Source of the DNA: JAMXLL01 sp035279875
GTDB taxonomy: Bacteria > Desulfobacterota > Binatia > Binatales > Binataceae
Direction: 5' to 3'
DNA length: 30,856 nucleotides
Assembly (NCBI GenBank): GCA_035279875.1
Contig: DATEGX010000282.1
Coordinates: forward strand, 1 to 30,856
Shown: piece by piece, positions 15,684 through 23,174 of the stretch
Numbering within the stretch: the stretch's first letter is position 1
Layout: each line of letters starts with the position of its first letter
Notes under the pieces: generated by a model
The model's input: only the letters and a program-made list of their open reading frames with translations
Database searches by the model: none
What the model was told of the DNA's origin: nothing
Made by a program: the position numbers and the translations under genes

Positions 15684-16256
15684 ATGAACCTTTACCTCAC
15701 GTTTCGCCGCGCGGTCGCATTCGCCACCGTGCTGATGCTCGGTTTCGGAACGAGCGCGTTCGCCGGGCTTTTTCCGTTTTTGCAGGGGGGACCGCTCGAG
15801 AGCTGGAGCTCGTGCAGCTCAACCCTGTGCATCGACGCGCCGCCCCAGGGTCCGCAGGGACTCGACGGTTCCGGGGGATGGGGCTGGAACAGCGTTACCA
15901 ATTCACCCGTAACCACGCTGATCGTTGGCACGGCCGCCGGTTTTACCGTGACCGTACTGCAGCCGGGAAGCAGCCAGGCGTGTACCGCAGGTACGATCAC
16001 CTTGACCTATAGTTCGCAAGACTTCAGCCTGAGCTCGACCAGCAGCCGTGGCGCCACTTCGAGCAATCCGTTCGACCGTGGCGGCGTTGCGGTCTTCTCT
16101 TACGATTCAGACTTCTTCTGCCATCCGGACCAGAGCGATTCGTACTCCTTCACGCCGCAGAACCCGACAAAGAATGCCTTCGTCACGGCGACGGTCGACG
16201 TCGGCGGCCAGCAAGTGTCCGAGACCTTCCCGGTTTCGATCAAGAAGGGGCGGTAA
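15684..16256 (+). CDS. Small secreted protein, beta-rich, unknown function
   Basis: A 190-residue product with a clear Sec signal peptide (MNLYLTFRRAVAFATVLMLG, then FGTSAFA and a cleavage site before GLFPF). The mature domain of about 163 residues alternates Thr/Ser/Val-rich strands (VTTLIVGTAAGFTVTVLQPG, TITLTYSSQDFSL, AFVTATVDVGGQQVSETFPV), which suggests an immunoglobulin-like beta sandwich. It contains four cysteines that could make two disulfides (CSSTLC near the N-terminus, then one each in SSQACTAG and FFCHPD). I do not recognise a family. The start at 15684 is the Met opening the signal peptide, with GGAGGAGAG a little further upstream than usual. It is read toward msrB, with a 324-base gap holding unusual secondary structures. 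Confidence 0.75.
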   Translation: MNLYLTFRRAVAFATVLMLGFGTSAFAGLFPFLQGGPLESWSSCSSTLCIDAPPQGPQGLDGSGGWGWNSVTNSPVTTLIVGTAAGFTVTVLQPGSSQACTAGTITLTYSSQDFSLSSTSSRGATSSNPFDRGGVAVFSYDSDFFCHPDQSDSYSFTPQNPTKNAFVTATVDVGGQQVSETFPVSIKKGR

Positions 16257-16375
16257 CCACGAAGGGCGCTCGCTGCGGATGACGGTATCGGTGCTGTGGT
16301 CTGCGGTTATCCGGAGGTTGCAAGAAGGACCAACCTCGCAAGCCTGAGCCGTTGAATAGACTGTGGCGAAGTCGC

Positions 16376-16441
16376 CCTGGCGTTGGCAGAGTGCATTGAT
16401 TGCGCGCGCGTCCGCAATCAGTGCACTTCCGTCCCGCCAGG
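16376..16441. other. Nested long hairpin element
   Basis: The inner stem pairs GTGCATTGATTGCG (16391-16404) with CGCAATCAGTGCAC (16413-16426): 14 pairs including one G-T wobble, closed by an 8-base loop. The outer stem pairs CCTGGCG (16376-16382) with CGCCAGG (16435-16441). No T-tract follows on either strand, so a classical terminator is unlikely. The shape fits a REP-type palindromic element, a structured RNA or a factor-dependent bidirectional stop. Confidence 0.65.
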
Positions 16442-16511
16442 CAACGCATTCTCCCCGCCAGACATATAGCGGCCTTTTCGCCTTGAATAGCGCTATTATT
16501 CAGCGACGATC

Positions 16512-16580
16512 TCAGGGTTCGGGCACGAACTTTAGGCCGCTGACGTAGCCTGGCATCGGGGCATCGCAAGAGCTGAAATC
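16512..16580 (-). pseudogene. Degenerate duplicate of the msrB 3' end, in frame after its stop codon
   Basis: Past the msrB TAG the same frame runs 22 codons to a TGA and ends YVSGLKFVPEP, echoing the msrB ending NSAALKFVPIA. At the DNA level 16522-16547 aligns with 16591-16616 with the blocks TCAGCGGC and TTCGTGCC conserved and two compensating single-base indels. This looks like a partial tandem duplication of about 69 bp or a remnant of a second msrB copy. Confidence 0.5.
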
Positions 16581-17174
16581 CTAGGCAATCGGCACGAATT
16601 TCAACGCCGCTGAGTTCATGCAATAGCGGAGGCCGGTCGGCGGCGGACCGTCGCCGAAGACGTGCCCGAGATGCCCATCGCAGAGCGCGCATCGCACTTC
16701 CGTGCGTTCCATGAAAAGCGAGTGGTCCGCCAACGTGGTGATATTCTGCGCCGCGATGGGCTGCCAGAAGCTCGGCCAGCCGGTACCCGAATCGAACTTG
16801 GTCTCCGAGCTGAACAGCGCCGTCCCGCAGCAGACGCATCGGTAGAGACCCTTCGCGCGCAATTCGTCATACTCGTTGGCGAACGGCTGTTCCGTGCCGC
16901 CTTTGCGGGTCACGTCGTATTGCTCGGGGGTTAGCTGCGCTTTCCATTCGGCATTGCTCTTGACGACCCTGCCGAGCGAAGCAAGGCCGATTGGAGCGCC
17001 GGAATCCTTGAATTCCGCGATCGATACTTTGCCGCTGCGCCTGCTCTCCGCGTCCTGCACGGCGCTGTCCGAATCGCCTGCTCTGCCACTCAGCGCGAAG
17101 GCCATTTTGACTGCGAACGGCAGCACCAGCGCCCCAGCCACGATCGTGCGACGCGCCAATTTCCGCTTGTGCAC
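16581..17174 (-). CDS. msrB: Peptide-methionine (R)-S-oxide reductase, exported form
   Basis: Reduces methionine-R-sulfoxide in proteins. The 197 residues comprise an N-terminal export signal (MHKRKLARRTIVAGALVLPF, a twin-arginine-like start) and a complete MsrB domain. Zinc ligands are C113/C116 (YRCVCCG) and C162/C165 (RCALCDGHLGH). The catalytic Cys is C185 in GLRYCMNSAALKF. Other blocks are SGTGWPSFWQPI and HVFGDGPPPTG. The start is GTG at 17174, with GAGGAT upstream and a TGA blocking a longer frame; nearby ATGs are out of frame. An exported MsrB would repair oxidised envelope proteins, but its electron donor is not encoded nearby. Single gene, divergent from the Dam-type gene. Its 3' end seems partly duplicated downstream. 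Confidence 0.95.
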   Translation of the reverse strand: MHKRKLARRTIVAGALVLPFAVKMAFALSGRAGDSDSAVQDAESRRSGKVSIAEFKDSGAPIGLASLGRVVKSNAEWKAQLTPEQYDVTRKGGTEQPFANEYDELRAKGLYRCVCCGTALFSSETKFDSGTGWPSFWQPIAAQNITTLADHSLFMERTEVRCALCDGHLGHVFGDGPPPTGLRYCMNSAALKFVPIA

Positions 17175-17291
17175 TTCAATATCCTCGCTTCATGCATTGT
17201 ATCCGATGCTGGGGATCGTTTCCCCGGCGCCGCGAATGTCGGGACGGCGGCATATTGAGCGTGGATCCCTCGCCGCCTATAACGAAGTTGA

Positions 17292-18101
17292 GTGAGGCCG
17301 ACTGATTTACCAACGGCGCCGCAGCCGCTCAAGCCGCCGCTCAAATGGGCCGGCGGCAAGCGCTGGCTGGTGCCGGTTTTGCGCGAACTGTGGCATCCGT
17401 ATAGCAATCGGCGGCGGCTGGTCGAACCGCTGTGCGGCGGAATGGCGGTAACCCTTGGCTTGGCGCCCGAACGCTCGCTGCTCAACGACATCAATCCGCA
17501 TCCGATTAATTTCTACCGCCATCTGCAGCGCGGGCTGCGGACCCGCATTCCGATGCGCAATGAGGCGGCGCTTTTCTATCGCCATCGCGCGCGCTTCAAC
17601 CGGCTAATCGAGCGGCGGCGGGCTGAGGGCGTCGAGGCGGCCGCGCTGTTCTATTACCTCAATCGCACCGGCTACAACGGGCTCTGCCGCTTCAACCGCA
17701 AGGGCCAGTTCAATGTGCCCTTCGGCCGCTACCAGCGGATCAACTATGTCCGCGATTTCACGCCCTACGCCGGGATGTTTGCGCGGTGGGAGCTGATGAA
17801 TTGCGATTTCGCGGCTTTGTCGCTCGAGCGCGGCGATTTCGTCTATGCCGACCCGCCCTACGACGTCGAGTTCACGCAGTATTCGAGCGAGGGCTTCGGA
17901 TGGGACGAGCAGGTGCGTTTCGCCGAGTGGCTGGCGCGCCATGATGGACCCGTGGTGCTGTCGAACCAGGCTACGGGCCGCATCGTCGAACTTTACCAGC
18001 GCCTCGGCTTCGGGCTCAGGTTTCTCGACGCGCCGCGGCGAATCAGCTGCACTGGCGACCGCTCCCGCGCGCCGGAGGTGCTCGCGCTCAAGGGTCTTTA
18101 G
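17292..18101 (+). CDS. dam: Dam-family DNA adenine methyltransferase
   Basis: A 269-residue N6-adenine methyltransferase of the alpha (D12) class. Motif order is PPLKWAGGKRWLVP at residues 15-28 (AdoMet binding), EPLCGGMAVTLG, LLNDINPHPINFY and the catalytic DPPYDVEFTQYSS near residue 196; the C-terminal VLSNQATGRIVELYQ block is also present. By analogy the target would be GATC, but specificity cannot be read from sequence. The start is GTG at 17292, directly after an in-frame TGA, so no longer frame exists; its ribosome binding site is poor. No restriction endonuclease or MutH gene is adjacent, so it acts as a solitary methyltransferase or as a remnant of a restriction system. It overlaps the convergent DUF3108 gene by 14 bases. 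Confidence 0.92.
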   Translation: MRPTDLPTAPQPLKPPLKWAGGKRWLVPVLRELWHPYSNRRRLVEPLCGGMAVTLGLAPERSLLNDINPHPINFYRHLQRGLRTRIPMRNEAALFYRHRARFNRLIERRRAEGVEAAALFYYLNRTGYNGLCRFNRKGQFNVPFGRYQRINYVRDFTPYAGMFARWELMNCDFAALSLERGDFVYADPPYDVEFTQYSSEGFGWDEQVRFAEWLARHDGPVVLSNQATGRIVELYQRLGFGLRFLDAPRRISCTGDRSRAPEVLALKGL

Positions 18102-19002
18102 CGGTGGAGGCCGGCGCCGCGGCGGTTTTGGCCAGGGCCGGGCCGGGGGCGTTGTGCAGCTGCACCAGGTCGATGCGGATGCTGCCGACGAAGGTCGCGG
18201 CCTCGACCCTGAGCGGTAGATGGCGCGCGTCGTCGGTGACCCAGATCAATGTTTCGCGCGCCTGCTTGAGGAATTCGTCGCGGCTGAGCCAGACCACCGT
18301 GGGCTCCAGCCGGAGCGTATCGAAGGTACCTAGCGGGGTTGTGATTCTTTCACGCTTTTGCACGTTGAAAGCGAATACATAACGGCTACCACCGCTAAAG
18401 ACATCGAAAGTGTAGGTTTTCCCGACCGCCAGCGGCTGCGACAACGCGAGCATCGCGCCGGAAAACGGCCCCCATGGCTCGCCGCCGCTGAACTTGCGCA
18501 CCCAGGCGCGCCCTTCGGCGTTGCGCTTGGCGCTGGTGACCAGATGATCGCTGTCGTCGAATTTCACCATCCATTCGTCGAGCCGGCGCTTGTCGTGCTG
18601 GAGAATGTACATATCCTGCGGGCGCAGATCCCGTTGGCGAAAATCCTCGCGTACGTAATCGCGCATCCGGTAAATCAGATCGACCGGTTTGCTGCTATGG
18701 ACCCATAGCTGCCCGGTCCAATCGGCCGGCTGGGCCGGGTCGTTGCGCATTGTAACGCTCGCCCGGGCTGCTGGAATACCGAGCCATGAGGCGTCATAGA
18801 CCAGCGTTTCACCATTTCGGAATGGCGGCGGACCCGGATCATAACGCGGGATCGCGAGGTTGGCCGGCAGCGGAAGCGGGTCCGAAGCTGGCGGACGTCG
18901 ATGAGTCCTGGAGGATTTGGACTGCGCCGGCGCCGCCTTCGAGAGACCAATGAAAACGCCCACTCCAGCGAGCACGCAGAGCACCACGCCCCGCCGCGGC
19001 AT
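18088..19002 (-). CDS. DUF3108 domain envelope protein
   Basis: A 304-residue exported protein. After a basic start (MPRRGVV) comes a hydrophobic signal segment (LCVLAGVGVFIGLSKAAPAQ), a proline-rich linker and then the DUF3108 domain: FRNGETLVYDASWLGIPAAR, IYRMRDYVREDF, FNVQKRERITTPLGTFDTLR and WVTDDARHLPLRVEA. The family is found in Gram-negative envelopes; its biochemical role is not established. The ATG at 19002 is chosen since it opens the signal peptide; a GTG two codons upstream is an alternative, and neither has a clear ribosome binding site. It diverges from the HEAT-repeat gene with 81 bases between starts, so the two share a promoter region and may be regulated together. Confidence 0.85.
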   Translation of the reverse strand: MPRRGVVLCVLAGVGVFIGLSKAAPAQSKSSRTHRRPPASDPLPLPANLAIPRYDPGPPPFRNGETLVYDASWLGIPAARASVTMRNDPAQPADWTGQLWVHSSKPVDLIYRMRDYVREDFRQRDLRPQDMYILQHDKRRLDEWMVKFDDSDHLVTSAKRNAEGRAWVRKFSGGEPWGPFSGAMLALSQPLAVGKTYTFDVFSGGSRYVFAFNVQKRERITTPLGTFDTLRLEPTVVWLSRDEFLKQARETLIWVTDDARHLPLRVEAATFVGSIRIDLVQLHNAPGPALAKTAAAPASTAKDP

Positions 19003-19083
19003 TCGCACGGCCAGGATTTTCCATTTGCTTGCGATCGAATACACTCCTTTGCGAAATTGTGCCGAATTCGGGAGGACCTTGGA

Positions 19084-19869
19084 ATGTCGAAAGCCGGCGC
19101 ACTGACGGGATTGGTTTTTCTGGCGGGTGCGCTCGCCTCGCCCCTGGCTGCCTATGCCCAGTATGGTTTCAGCGGTCCGCACGGTTCCACCAGCCCGCTC
19201 GAAACGCTCGAAAAGGCCGGCCCCGACAGCCTGCATCATTCGGAGTCGGATGACCAGTTGATCAAGGAAGCGAAGAAGCGCTTCGCCGATGCCGATCCGC
19301 GCGTGCGGGTCGAAGGGCTCGAAAAGCTGCGTTACGTCAGCAATGCCCCGGACGCCAACGAAATACTGTTCCGCGGCCTCAATGACGTGGACGTGCGCGT
19401 GCGGATCAAGGCGATCGACGTGCTGGGCGCACGGGGCGTCAACGACGCCGTCGGCTTGATGGCCCAGGAGCTGTTCCTGCGCGAAACTCCGGCGGTCGAG
19501 AAGCTGCATCTGGTGGCGGCGCTGGGACGGATCGGCGACTCGCGCGGGACTTTGCCGATTCTCGAATACGTCGACGAGGTCGACGACGAAGACAGCCGCG
19601 GCACCGCGATTTTCGCGCTCGGCGAGATTGGCGACCCTCACGCCGACGACAAGCTGATCCAGATCGTGCAGAACGACAAGAGCGAAATGGTGCGGAAGCT
19701 GGCCCAGGAGGCGCTCGAAAAGATTGACGGCGAGCTACCCAATCGCCATCAGGAGGAGCTGGCCGCGCAGCGCGACAAGGCTCTCGAACCGACGGATCAA
19801 AAGCTTTCGCAGTTGCGCGCGATGGATGCCGCGCTGCAGAAGGCCAAGTACGGCGAATCCACCCATTGA
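19084..19869 (+). CDS. Periplasmic HEAT-repeat protein
   Basis: A 261-residue protein with a signal peptide (MSKAGALTGLVFLAGALASP, then LAAYA and cleavage before QYGFSG). It then has four or five HEAT-like helical repeats, each with a conserved D-x-R or D-x-x-R turn: DADPRVRVEGLEKLRYV, VDVRVRIKAIDVLG, VEKLHLVAALGRIGDSRG, DSRGTAIFALGEIGDPHAD and SEMVRKLAQEALEKI. The C-terminal 50 residues are charged and probably form a coiled coil (HQEELAAQRDKALEP). HEAT arrays are protein-binding scaffolds; no enzyme function is implied and the partner is unknown. The ATG at 19084 has GGGAGG 8 bases upstream. The next gene starts 53 bases after its stop. Confidence 0.88.
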   Translation: MSKAGALTGLVFLAGALASPLAAYAQYGFSGPHGSTSPLETLEKAGPDSLHHSESDDQLIKEAKKRFADADPRVRVEGLEKLRYVSNAPDANEILFRGLNDVDVRVRIKAIDVLGARGVNDAVGLMAQELFLRETPAVEKLHLVAALGRIGDSRGTLPILEYVDEVDDEDSRGTAIFALGEIGDPHADDKLIQIVQNDKSEMVRKLAQEALEKIDGELPNRHQEELAAQRDKALEPTDQKLSQLRAMDAALQKAKYGESTH

Positions 19870-19922
19870 AGCTTAACCGGGAATAATCGTTACTTTCCGG
19901 CTACGCAGGAGCGTCAGCCTCA

Positions 19923-20765
19923 ATGATCGAAACTACCGCGCGTCTGCGTGAACTGTTGAACGGCCCGAACACCCTGATCGCGCCGTTCGTCTACGATTGC
20001 CTTCAGGCCAGGATTGCCGAGCGTACCGGCTTTCAGGCGGTCTATATGACCGGCTTCGGCACCGCTGCGGCGCGCGGCTTTCCCGACCTCGGTCTGCTCA
20101 CCATGTCCGAGATGGTGCAGAACGTGCGCGCGATCGCCCATGCGGTCAAGGTGCCGGTGATTTGCGACGCCGACACCGGCTATGGCAATCCCGTCAACGT
20201 GATGAGGACCGTGCGCGAGTACGAGGAAGCCGGCGCGGCCGCGCTCCATATCGAGGACCAGGTTTGGCCGAAAAAATGCGGCTTTCTGGCCGGCAAGCAG
20301 GTAATCCCCCTGGAAGACATGGTGCCGAAGGTGCGGGCTGCCTGCGACGCCCGCCGTGATCGCAATTTCGTGATTATCGCGCGCAGCGACGCGCTCGCGG
20401 TCAACGGCTGGGACGACGTGGTACGCCGCTGCCGCGCTTATCGCGAAGCCGGCGCGGACCTGGTCTTCGTCGATGGCATCCGCACTCTTGATGACCTTAA
20501 GGACTATTCGGCCAAGCTTGGCGACCTGCCGCTGCTCTATAATGGCGCATTGCTGCCGGTTAATGAAATCAGCAGCTATGGCTTCAAACTGAATATCCAT
20601 ACCAGCAGCCTGATGGCGGCGTACGTCAATTTTCGCGATGCGCTGCGCCAATTGAAGGAGACCGGCCGGCTCGACCTGCCTATCACCGGCAGCTTGTTTG
20701 GCGAACTGATCGAGTTGATGGGCGTGCCGGAAACCGAAGCGCTGTCGAAGAAGTACTCGAACTGA
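19923..20765 (+). CDS. Isocitrate lyase/PEP mutase-family enzyme
   Basis: A 280-residue TIM-barrel enzyme of the isocitrate lyase/phosphoenolpyruvate mutase superfamily. It shows the N-terminal block APFVYDCLQARIAERTGFQA and the metal-binding motif DADTGYGNP near residue 80. Next comes AALHIEDQVWPKKCGFLAGK, in which the KKCGF cysteine matches the general acid of isocitrate and methylisocitrate lyases, and then IIARSDALAVNGWDD. Related enzymes cleave C-C bonds in 2-hydroxy- or alkyl-malates, decarboxylate oxaloacetate or make C-P bonds. The Cys argues for a lyase acting on a substituted malate rather than a mutase, but the substrate is open. The ATG at 19923 is the natural start. The next gene begins 5 bases after its stop, indicating an operon. 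Confidence 0.9.
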   Translation: MIETTARLRELLNGPNTLIAPFVYDCLQARIAERTGFQAVYMTGFGTAAARGFPDLGLLTMSEMVQNVRAIAHAVKVPVICDADTGYGNPVNVMRTVREYEEAGAAALHIEDQVWPKKCGFLAGKQVIPLEDMVPKVRAACDARRDRNFVIIARSDALAVNGWDDVVRRCRAYREAGADLVFVDGIRTLDDLKDYSAKLGDLPLLYNGALLPVNEISSYGFKLNIHTSSLMAAYVNFRDALRQLKETGRLDLPITGSLFGELIELMGVPETEALSKKYSN

Positions 20766-20770
20766 AATCG

Positions 20771-21388
20771 ATGGCCGCCGCGCTCCCGATTAAGCTCTAT
20801 TTTGCTTATACGAGCCCGTTCACGTATCTCGCGATGGGTCCGGCGTACGCGCTCGAGGACAAATACCGGGTCGCGCTGCGCCTGATTCCGTACGGGGTCA
20901 ATATCCGCAAGGTTTATGGCGGCGAAGTCGAGGCGCGTGACGAACGCAACCGGCGGAAGCTCCATTACCTTTATCTGGACGCCCGGCGGTTGGCGGCGGA
21001 GCGTGGGCTGGTGATTCGGCCGCCGAAAAAGATCTTCAGCGCGCGGTACGCCTTCTATGGCGGGATGTGCGCGGAGGATCAGAAGCTCTTTCGTCCCTAC
21101 GCGGACGGCGTGTTCGAGCGCTTCTGGAAGCGCGAACTGGAAGTCGAGAATCCAGACGCCCTGGCCGCGATTCTGAGCGAAGTCGGGGCGGATACCGCCC
21201 CTTTTCGCGCCTATATCGCGAACGAGAACGTCGAAGCCAAGCCGCGGCTCAAGGCGTGCTTCGCCGAAGCCGAGCGCGACCAGGTCTTCGGGGTTCCGAC
21301 CTTCGTCATCGAGGGCGAGCGCTTCTGGGGATGCGACCGGATCGAATGGGTCGAGCGCAAGCTCGACGCGCTTGGCCTGCGTCGCTGA
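20771..21388 (+). CDS. 2-hydroxychromene-2-carboxylate isomerase-like protein (second copy of family)
   Basis: A 205-residue thioredoxin-fold protein. The active-site region is IKLYFAYTSPFTYLAMGPAY, with Ser in place of the redox cysteines. The cis-Pro block is DQVFGVPTFVIEGERFWGCD near the C-terminus. These place it in the same DsbA-like isomerase group as the gene at 14548, although the two proteins are clearly divergent. Long basic stretches in the middle (RRLAAERGLVIRPPKKIF) are common in this group. Its start is 5 bases after the lyase-family stop and has no good ribosome binding site, so translation is likely coupled. The tight pairing suggests that both act in one pathway; glutathione use is likely by family but unproven. 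Confidence 0.9.
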   Translation: MAAALPIKLYFAYTSPFTYLAMGPAYALEDKYRVALRLIPYGVNIRKVYGGEVEARDERNRRKLHYLYLDARRLAAERGLVIRPPKKIFSARYAFYGGMCAEDQKLFRPYADGVFERFWKRELEVENPDALAAILSEVGADTAPFRAYIANENVEAKPRLKACFAEAERDQVFGVPTFVIEGERFWGCDRIEWVERKLDALGLRR

Positions 21389-21689
21389 CTCAGCCCATTC
21401 AATAAAGCTCCCGGCCTAAGACGCGACACGCGTGCGGCGCTGGCGCGTCGCTGCGCCCTGTGGCGCTCATCCTCGGTAAGCTCCCCTCACTGCCACAATT
21501 CGGCGTTTCGACTGCCTGAGGCCAGCAAATCAAGGCTGTGACATTGCGGTATTGCGCGCTGGCAACCGGAAAAACTTTCATTCGACGCCGAAATAATCAT
21601 TAGACTCACTAATGGCGGCTGGTGTATTCTGAAAGATCAGCAGGAGCTGAGCGAAGCACCCTGTATCGATATAAGGAGGTTCGCGAATA
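21389..21689. other. 301-bp gap, promoter region of the DUF1329 gene
   Basis: I see no gene. A GC-rich stretch with imperfect inverted repeats lies near 21431-21465, then an AT-richer promoter-like section from 21570, including the palindrome at 21598-21614. A strong ribosome binding site, AAGGAGGT at 21673-21680, serves the next gene. Confidence 0.5.
21598..21630 (+). promoter_or_regulatory. Inverted repeat and possible promoter upstream of the DUF1329 gene
   Basis: CATTAG (21598-21603) and CTAATG (21609-21614) are perfect arms around ACTCA. TATTCT at 21625-21630 is a plausible -10 box 60 bases before the start codon, which would place the palindrome over the -35 region, as in many repressor-controlled promoters. 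The -35 match itself (TTAGAC) is poor. Confidence 0.35.
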
Positions 21690-23051
21690 ATGCGGACTAG
21701 AGACTGTCTGATTTTTTTCCCCGCTCTCGCCCTGGCGCTGGCGATAACGTCGTCTTCGGCCAGGGCTCAGGAGCCGAGCTACCAGCCCGCAGCACCGATG
21801 CAGCAATGGCTCACGGAGACTACGCAGCAGGGTAGCGTTGCGCCCGGCACTACAATCGATGCCGGCAATTGGCAGCAGTACAAGCAGTATATCCCGTACG
21901 GCCTGCAAACCATCTTAAGCGGCGCCGGCTTCTGGAAGGCGCCGGCCGGCTTTCAGATGACGGTCGGACCGACCAAGATTCTGCCGCTGCCCAAGGGCTA
22001 CGTGGAGGCCAGCGAGCAATACGGCTCGCAGACCAGCGTCGGAACTACCGCTACCGGCCATCATTACGTTAACAACTACGTTGCCGGCGAGCCTTTTCCG
22101 ACCCCCCAGGAACCCGACAAAGGCTACAAGCTTCTGGCCGATGTATGGTTCTCCTATGTGCCCAGCCTTTATGCGCAGCAGTTCGACCATCCGGGCGTGA
22201 GCTGCACCCAGGATCGTTTCGGCAATATCGCCTGCACCACGATCGCGTGGATTTACCGGCAGGTCGGCTTTAACACCGACCCGGGCGTTCCGCGCAACCT
22301 GCCCCAGGCTGGTGACACCTGGTTCACCGAATGGTTCATGGTCGAGACTCCGGAGCAGTCGCGCTACACCACCAATCTGACGCTGTTCCATAAGAACCCC
22401 GAGCAGCCGGAGGACGACTACGTATTCGTGCCCGCGCTGCGGCGCTCGCTGCGGCTTTCGGTCAACGCGCGCTGCGCCCCCGCGGCCGGCAGCGATTTCG
22501 TGCTGGACGATTACAAAACGGTCGGCTTCAATGGCGGACTGGCGCTTTTCAACTCCAAGTTCCTGGGCCATCGCAAGGTACTGGATCTGCTCGACGACTA
22601 TACGACGGAAACCGGCAAATTTCCCGAAGACTACATGATGCCGCTGGGATTTCCGAAGCCCTCGTGGGGCAAATGGCAGTTGCGCGACGTCGATATTATC
22701 GATGTGCGGCGCATCCCGTCCGAGAGCGCGGGTTACTGCTATGGCAGCCGTATCATGTACGTCGACTCACATTTCCACTACGGCATCTGGGTCGATATCT
22801 ACGATGCCAACCTGAAGCTCTGGAAGGTTTTCTGGAACGCGCCGCGCGCAGTCGAGGTGCCGCAGGTTGGTCACGTCACGACCAATTCGACCACCGGCTC
22901 CGTGTGGGACGTGCAGAACGAGCATATGACGATGGTGTCGACCGTCGATCCTCAAGGAGTGGGCCCGAAATTCAACCAGGACGCTCCGGCCGAGTATCAT
23001 GACTTTACCAAGTACTGCACACCGAGCGGTCTGATGCAGATTCTGCGGTAG
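21690..23051 (+). CDS. DUF1329 family exported protein
   Basis: A 453-residue exported protein. Its signal peptide is MRTRDCLIFFPALALALAIT followed by SSSARA and cleavage before QEPS. Family features are GTTIDAGNWQQYKQYIPYGLQ near residue 55, MTVGPTKILPLPKGYVEASE, DYTTETGKFPEDYMMPLGFP and the C-terminal HEHMT-like stretch (QNEHMTMVSTV). DUF1329 proteins have an outer-membrane lipoprotein-sorting (LolB-like) fold and occur beside steroid and hydrocarbon degradation or RND-type lipid export genes, suggesting hydrophobic ligand handling; the function is unproven. The ATG at 21690 has AAGGAGGT 9 bases upstream. An intrinsic terminator follows at 23105, so it is a single-gene unit. No partner RND gene is in the window. 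Confidence 0.88.
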   Translation: MRTRDCLIFFPALALALAITSSSARAQEPSYQPAAPMQQWLTETTQQGSVAPGTTIDAGNWQQYKQYIPYGLQTILSGAGFWKAPAGFQMTVGPTKILPLPKGYVEASEQYGSQTSVGTTATGHHYVNNYVAGEPFPTPQEPDKGYKLLADVWFSYVPSLYAQQFDHPGVSCTQDRFGNIACTTIAWIYRQVGFNTDPGVPRNLPQAGDTWFTEWFMVETPEQSRYTTNLTLFHKNPEQPEDDYVFVPALRRSLRLSVNARCAPAAGSDFVLDDYKTVGFNGGLALFNSKFLGHRKVLDLLDDYTTETGKFPEDYMMPLGFPKPSWGKWQLRDVDIIDVRRIPSESAGYCYGSRIMYVDSHFHYGIWVDIYDANLKLWKVFWNAPRAVEVPQVGHVTTNSTTGSVWDVQNEHMTMVSTVDPQGVGPKFNQDAPAEYHDFTKYCTPSGLMQILR

Positions 23052-23104
23052 CTGGAGTATCGAACCCGTTCCGCCAAGATTCATCGGCGGACGGCCTAAA
23101 GCCC

Positions 23105-23142
23105 GGGGCGGCGCTGTGTAAACGGCGCCGCCCCTTTGCTTT
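23105..23142 (+). terminator. Intrinsic terminator of the DUF1329 gene
   Basis: GGGGCGGCGC (23105-23114) pairs perfectly with GCGCCGCCCC (23125-23134) around a 10-base loop and is followed by TTTGCTTTT. It is 54 bases past the stop codon. Confidence 0.85.
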
Positions 23143-23174
23143 TGCAAAACGCCTTTAGAATCTCCGAATCGTCC

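Larger units (their letters stand above)
16257..16580. other. 324-bp convergent gap holding hairpins and a duplicated msrB tail
   Basis: Between the secreted-protein stop and the msrB stop I see three things: a 7-bp hairpin (GAGGTTG 16313-16319 with CAACCTC 16330-16336), a large nested hairpin (16376-16441), and a degenerate copy of the last codons of msrB (16512-16580). No independent gene is evident. Confidence 0.6.
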
